The notes under the pieces were generated by a model. That model saw nothing but the letters and a program-made list of their open reading frames with translations, did no database searches and was not told the DNA's origin. A program made the translations under genes and the position numbers. 14,895 bases of DNA from Candidatus Magasanikiibacteriota bacterium (GTDB lineage Bacteria > Patescibacteriota > Patescibacteriia > Magasanikbacterales > UBA10003). Within the stretch, counting starts at the first letter, position 1. Each line of letters begins with the position of its first letter. Below, piece by piece: positions 13,186 through 14,895 of this stretch. The stretch is from assembly GCA_003514455.1 (NCBI GenBank), contig DOQH01000013.1, positions 3,955 through 18,849 on the forward strand. The letters are read 5' to 3'.

Positions 13186-14724
13186 ATGCCTAAATTCTAC
13201 TTATCCACACCCATTTACTACATTAATGATGTTCCGCATATTGGTCACGCCTATACCACTATTGTGGCTGATGTTTTAGCGCGTTATCATCGCCTCAAAG
13301 GCGCGGAAGTATTTTTTTTAACAGGTACTGATGAAAACAGCCAAAAAAACTTTGAAGCGGCTCGACTGGCAGGGGAAAGGGATTTGAAAAAATATCTTGA
13401 TAAAATGAGCGCCAAATGGCAGTCCACATGGGACACATTGGGCATTACCAATAATGATTTTATCCGCACCACTGAAAAACGTCATCTGGACGCTGTAAAA
13501 AAATTCTGGCTCAAAGTGCAAAAAAAAGGTGATATTTATCAAGGAACTTATGAGGGGTATTATTGCGTTGGTTGCGAGGCATTTGTGACAGAGACGGATT
13601 TGATTGACGGCAATTGCGCGATTCATAAAAAACCGGCTAAAAAAATTAAAGAAAAAAATTATTTTTTCCGCCTCACAAATTATCGCGACGCGCTTTTATC
13701 ACACATCGCGAAGAATCCAGACTTTATTCAGCCGATCAAACGTCGTAATGAAATCGTGAATTACATCAGGGATTTCATGACCGATATCAGCATTTCTCGG
13801 CAAAATTTCGTTTGTGGCATTCCTGTTCCCAACAATCGCCAACAAGCGATTTATGTTTGGTTTGACGCTTTGATAAATTATCTGACGGCAGTTGATTACG
13901 GCGCTCAAACTATCAAAGGTAAGGCGCATTTTAAAAAACTATGGCCGGCTGACTTGCAATTGGTTGGCAAAGACATTTTAAAATTCCACGCCGCGCTTTG
14001 GCCGTGCATGCTCATGTCAGCTGATTTACCTTTGCCAAAAACAATTTTCGCGCATGGATATTTCACCATCAACGGCGACAAAATGAGCAAGTCAATTGGC
14101 AATGTGGTGGACCCTGTGGAATTGGCTAAAATTTATTCCAATGACACTTTGCGATGGTTTTTACTTTCGGAAATTAAATTCGGTGAAGACGGGGATTTTT
14201 CTTTGGTGCGATTGAAAGATGGCTACAACAATAAATTAGCCAATGAATTGGGTAATTTGGTTCACCGTGTTTTATCAATGACTGAAAAATATTGCGCAGG
14301 AAAAGTGCCGAAATTCAGCACGGCTGCCGAAGGACTTGATCCATTGTGCGAAATTGATATTTGGCGCGATTATGAATCGGCAATGGATCATTTTCGTTTT
14401 GACGAAGCGCTGGGATCTGTTTGGAAAGTGGTGGCAACGGCCAATCAATTGATTGATAAAGAAAAGCCATGGGATTTGGCTAAAAACGACAGTACTCGCG
14501 GACGGCTCAATGATTTAATGTATAATTTATTGGAAACACTGCGCCAGCTTGGTTGGTTGTTGTTGCCAATAATGCCTGAAACCGCGGGAAAAATTTGGAC
14601 GCAGTTGGGTTTGACCGTGGGAAAAGAAAAAGCCAAAGATTTAAATAAGGCGAAAATTTGGGGCGGACTTAAAGCCGAAATCAAAATTAACAAAGGGGAA
14701 CCGATTTTCCCTAAAATTTTATAA
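13186..14724 (+). CDS. metG: Methionyl-tRNA synthetase
   Basis: A class I synthetase that charges methionine onto initiator and elongator tRNA-Met. The 512-aa protein has the HIGH signature at 18-21 (PHIGHAYT) and KMSKS at 299-303. The GTDEN element is at 47-51. The connective-domain zinc knuckle is C127-x2-C130 with C144-x2-H147. The methionine-pocket segment YVWFDALINYLTA (223-235) and the DISISR element (200-205) are present. The helical anticodon-binding domain fills the C-terminus. There is no EMAP-II-like tRNA-binding extension after it, so this is the short form. ATG 13186 matches the family start (FYLSTPIYYIN), and there is no Shine-Dalgarno. An exact DnaA-box 9-mer (13201-13209) lies at its fifth codon, probably by coding chance. 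Confidence 0.97.
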   Translation: MPKFYLSTPIYYINDVPHIGHAYTTIVADVLARYHRLKGAEVFFLTGTDENSQKNFEAARLAGERDLKKYLDKMSAKWQSTWDTLGITNNDFIRTTEKRHLDAVKKFWLKVQKKGDIYQGTYEGYYCVGCEAFVTETDLIDGNCAIHKKPAKKIKEKNYFFRLTNYRDALLSHIAKNPDFIQPIKRRNEIVNYIRDFMTDISISRQNFVCGIPVPNNRQQAIYVWFDALINYLTAVDYGAQTIKGKAHFKKLWPADLQLVGKDILKFHAALWPCMLMSADLPLPKTIFAHGYFTINGDKMSKSIGNVVDPVELAKIYSNDTLRWFLLSEIKFGEDGDFSLVRLKDGYNNKLANELGNLVHRVLSMTEKYCAGKVPKFSTAAEGLDPLCEIDIWRDYESAMDHFRFDEALGSVWKVVATANQLIDKEKPWDLAKNDSTRGRLNDLMYNLLETLRQLGWLLLPIMPETAGKIWTQLGLTVGKEKAKDLNKAKIWGGLKAEIKINKGEPIFPKIL

Positions 14725-14730
14725 TTTCAA

Positions 14731-14773
14731 AGGCCGAACAATTGAAAAATTTATTTTTCAATTTGTGAGGCCT
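14731..14773. repeat. Intergenic two-part hairpin after metG
   Basis: The outer stem AGGCC/GGCCT (14731-14735, 14769-14773) and the inner stem AATTGAAAAA/TTTTTCAATT (14740-14749, 14754-14763) share a 4-nt loop. No terminal T-run follows, so it is not a standard terminator; it could be an mRNA-end structure for metG. Confidence 0.6.
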
Positions 14774-14794
14774 GCCAAAATTTCAAATTTATTT

Positions 14795-14895
14795 ATGACC
14801 CATTTGGATATAATTTTACTCATTATTCTCGGCGGCTTCACGCTCTTTGGACTTTGGTTTGGTTTTTTGCACGCCATAGGTTCGCTCGTAGGCAC
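14795..14895 (+). CDS. CvpA-family membrane protein, N-terminal fragment
   Basis: The open frame starts at ATG 14795 and runs off the window after 33 codons. It begins MTHLDIILLIILGGF and continues with a hydrophobic first membrane helix and then GLWFGFLHAIGSLVG. This D-x2-(hydrophobic)-G-(L/F)xxG pattern with a following aromatic/Gly segment is typical of CvpA (colicin V production-type) proteins, which are small multi-helix inner-membrane proteins. It is 3'-truncated by the window, so only the first helix and part of the second can be judged. Confidence 0.7.
   Translation, partial: MTHLDIILLIILGGFTLFGLWFGFLHAIGSLVG

Noticed and set aside
12924..13193. An 89-codon plus-strand frame between rsmI and metG
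   Set aside because: Its composition is unlike any protein here, it overlaps the metG start, and the same DNA is better explained by the minus-strand structured RNA.

Overview
The window looks like chromosome from a Candidate Phyla Radiation (Patescibacteria) bacterium. The evidence is moderately AT-rich DNA, tightly packed genes, starts that almost all lack a Shine-Dalgarno sequence, lysine-rich proteins, and several proteins of a style common in that group. TGA is used as a stop, so the UGA-glycine code of Gracilibacteria/SR1 does not apply. The phylum assignment is inference from gene style, not a phylogenetic placement.

Layout, left to right. (1) A NYN-domain nuclease whose coding end runs through a terminator-like hairpin. 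(2) A 91-bp AT-rich gap with an inverted pair of DnaA-box-like sites, then adenosylhomocysteinase (ahcY). (3) A winged-helix/Fic protein preceded by two copies of a 20-bp operator-like repeat 22 bp apart. It is followed by a short relic of a PEP-synthase-type protein and a small conserved hypothetical gene. (4) dnaG and rpoD, 2 bp apart, with a dispersed repeat just before dnaG. (5) tRNA-Asn with its own promoter and terminator. (6) The only minus-strand protein gene, a purine nucleoside phosphorylase. It has higher GC and the window's one well-placed Shine-Dalgarno, and is flanked by hairpins. (7) A five-gene run: GT-B-like protein, DEDDy exonuclease, cysteine desulfurase, NifU/IscU scaffold and ferredoxin, ended by a clear terminator. 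(8) rsmI with an in-frame translated copy of the dispersed repeat. (9) A strong candidate for an independent, about 226-nt structured small RNA on the minus strand between rsmI and metG. (10) metG and the first 33 codons of a CvpA-family membrane protein.

How the genes work together. dnaG and rpoD form the core of the classical macromolecular-synthesis operon, but no rpsU lies next to them. The nifS, nifU and ferredoxin genes are an Fe-S assembly unit. ahcY and the phosphorylase both handle purine nucleosides but sit far apart in different transcription units. The least explained items are the minus-strand RNA, the Fic protein with a glutamine in place of its catalytic histidine beside its paired operators, and the repeat inserted into rsmI.
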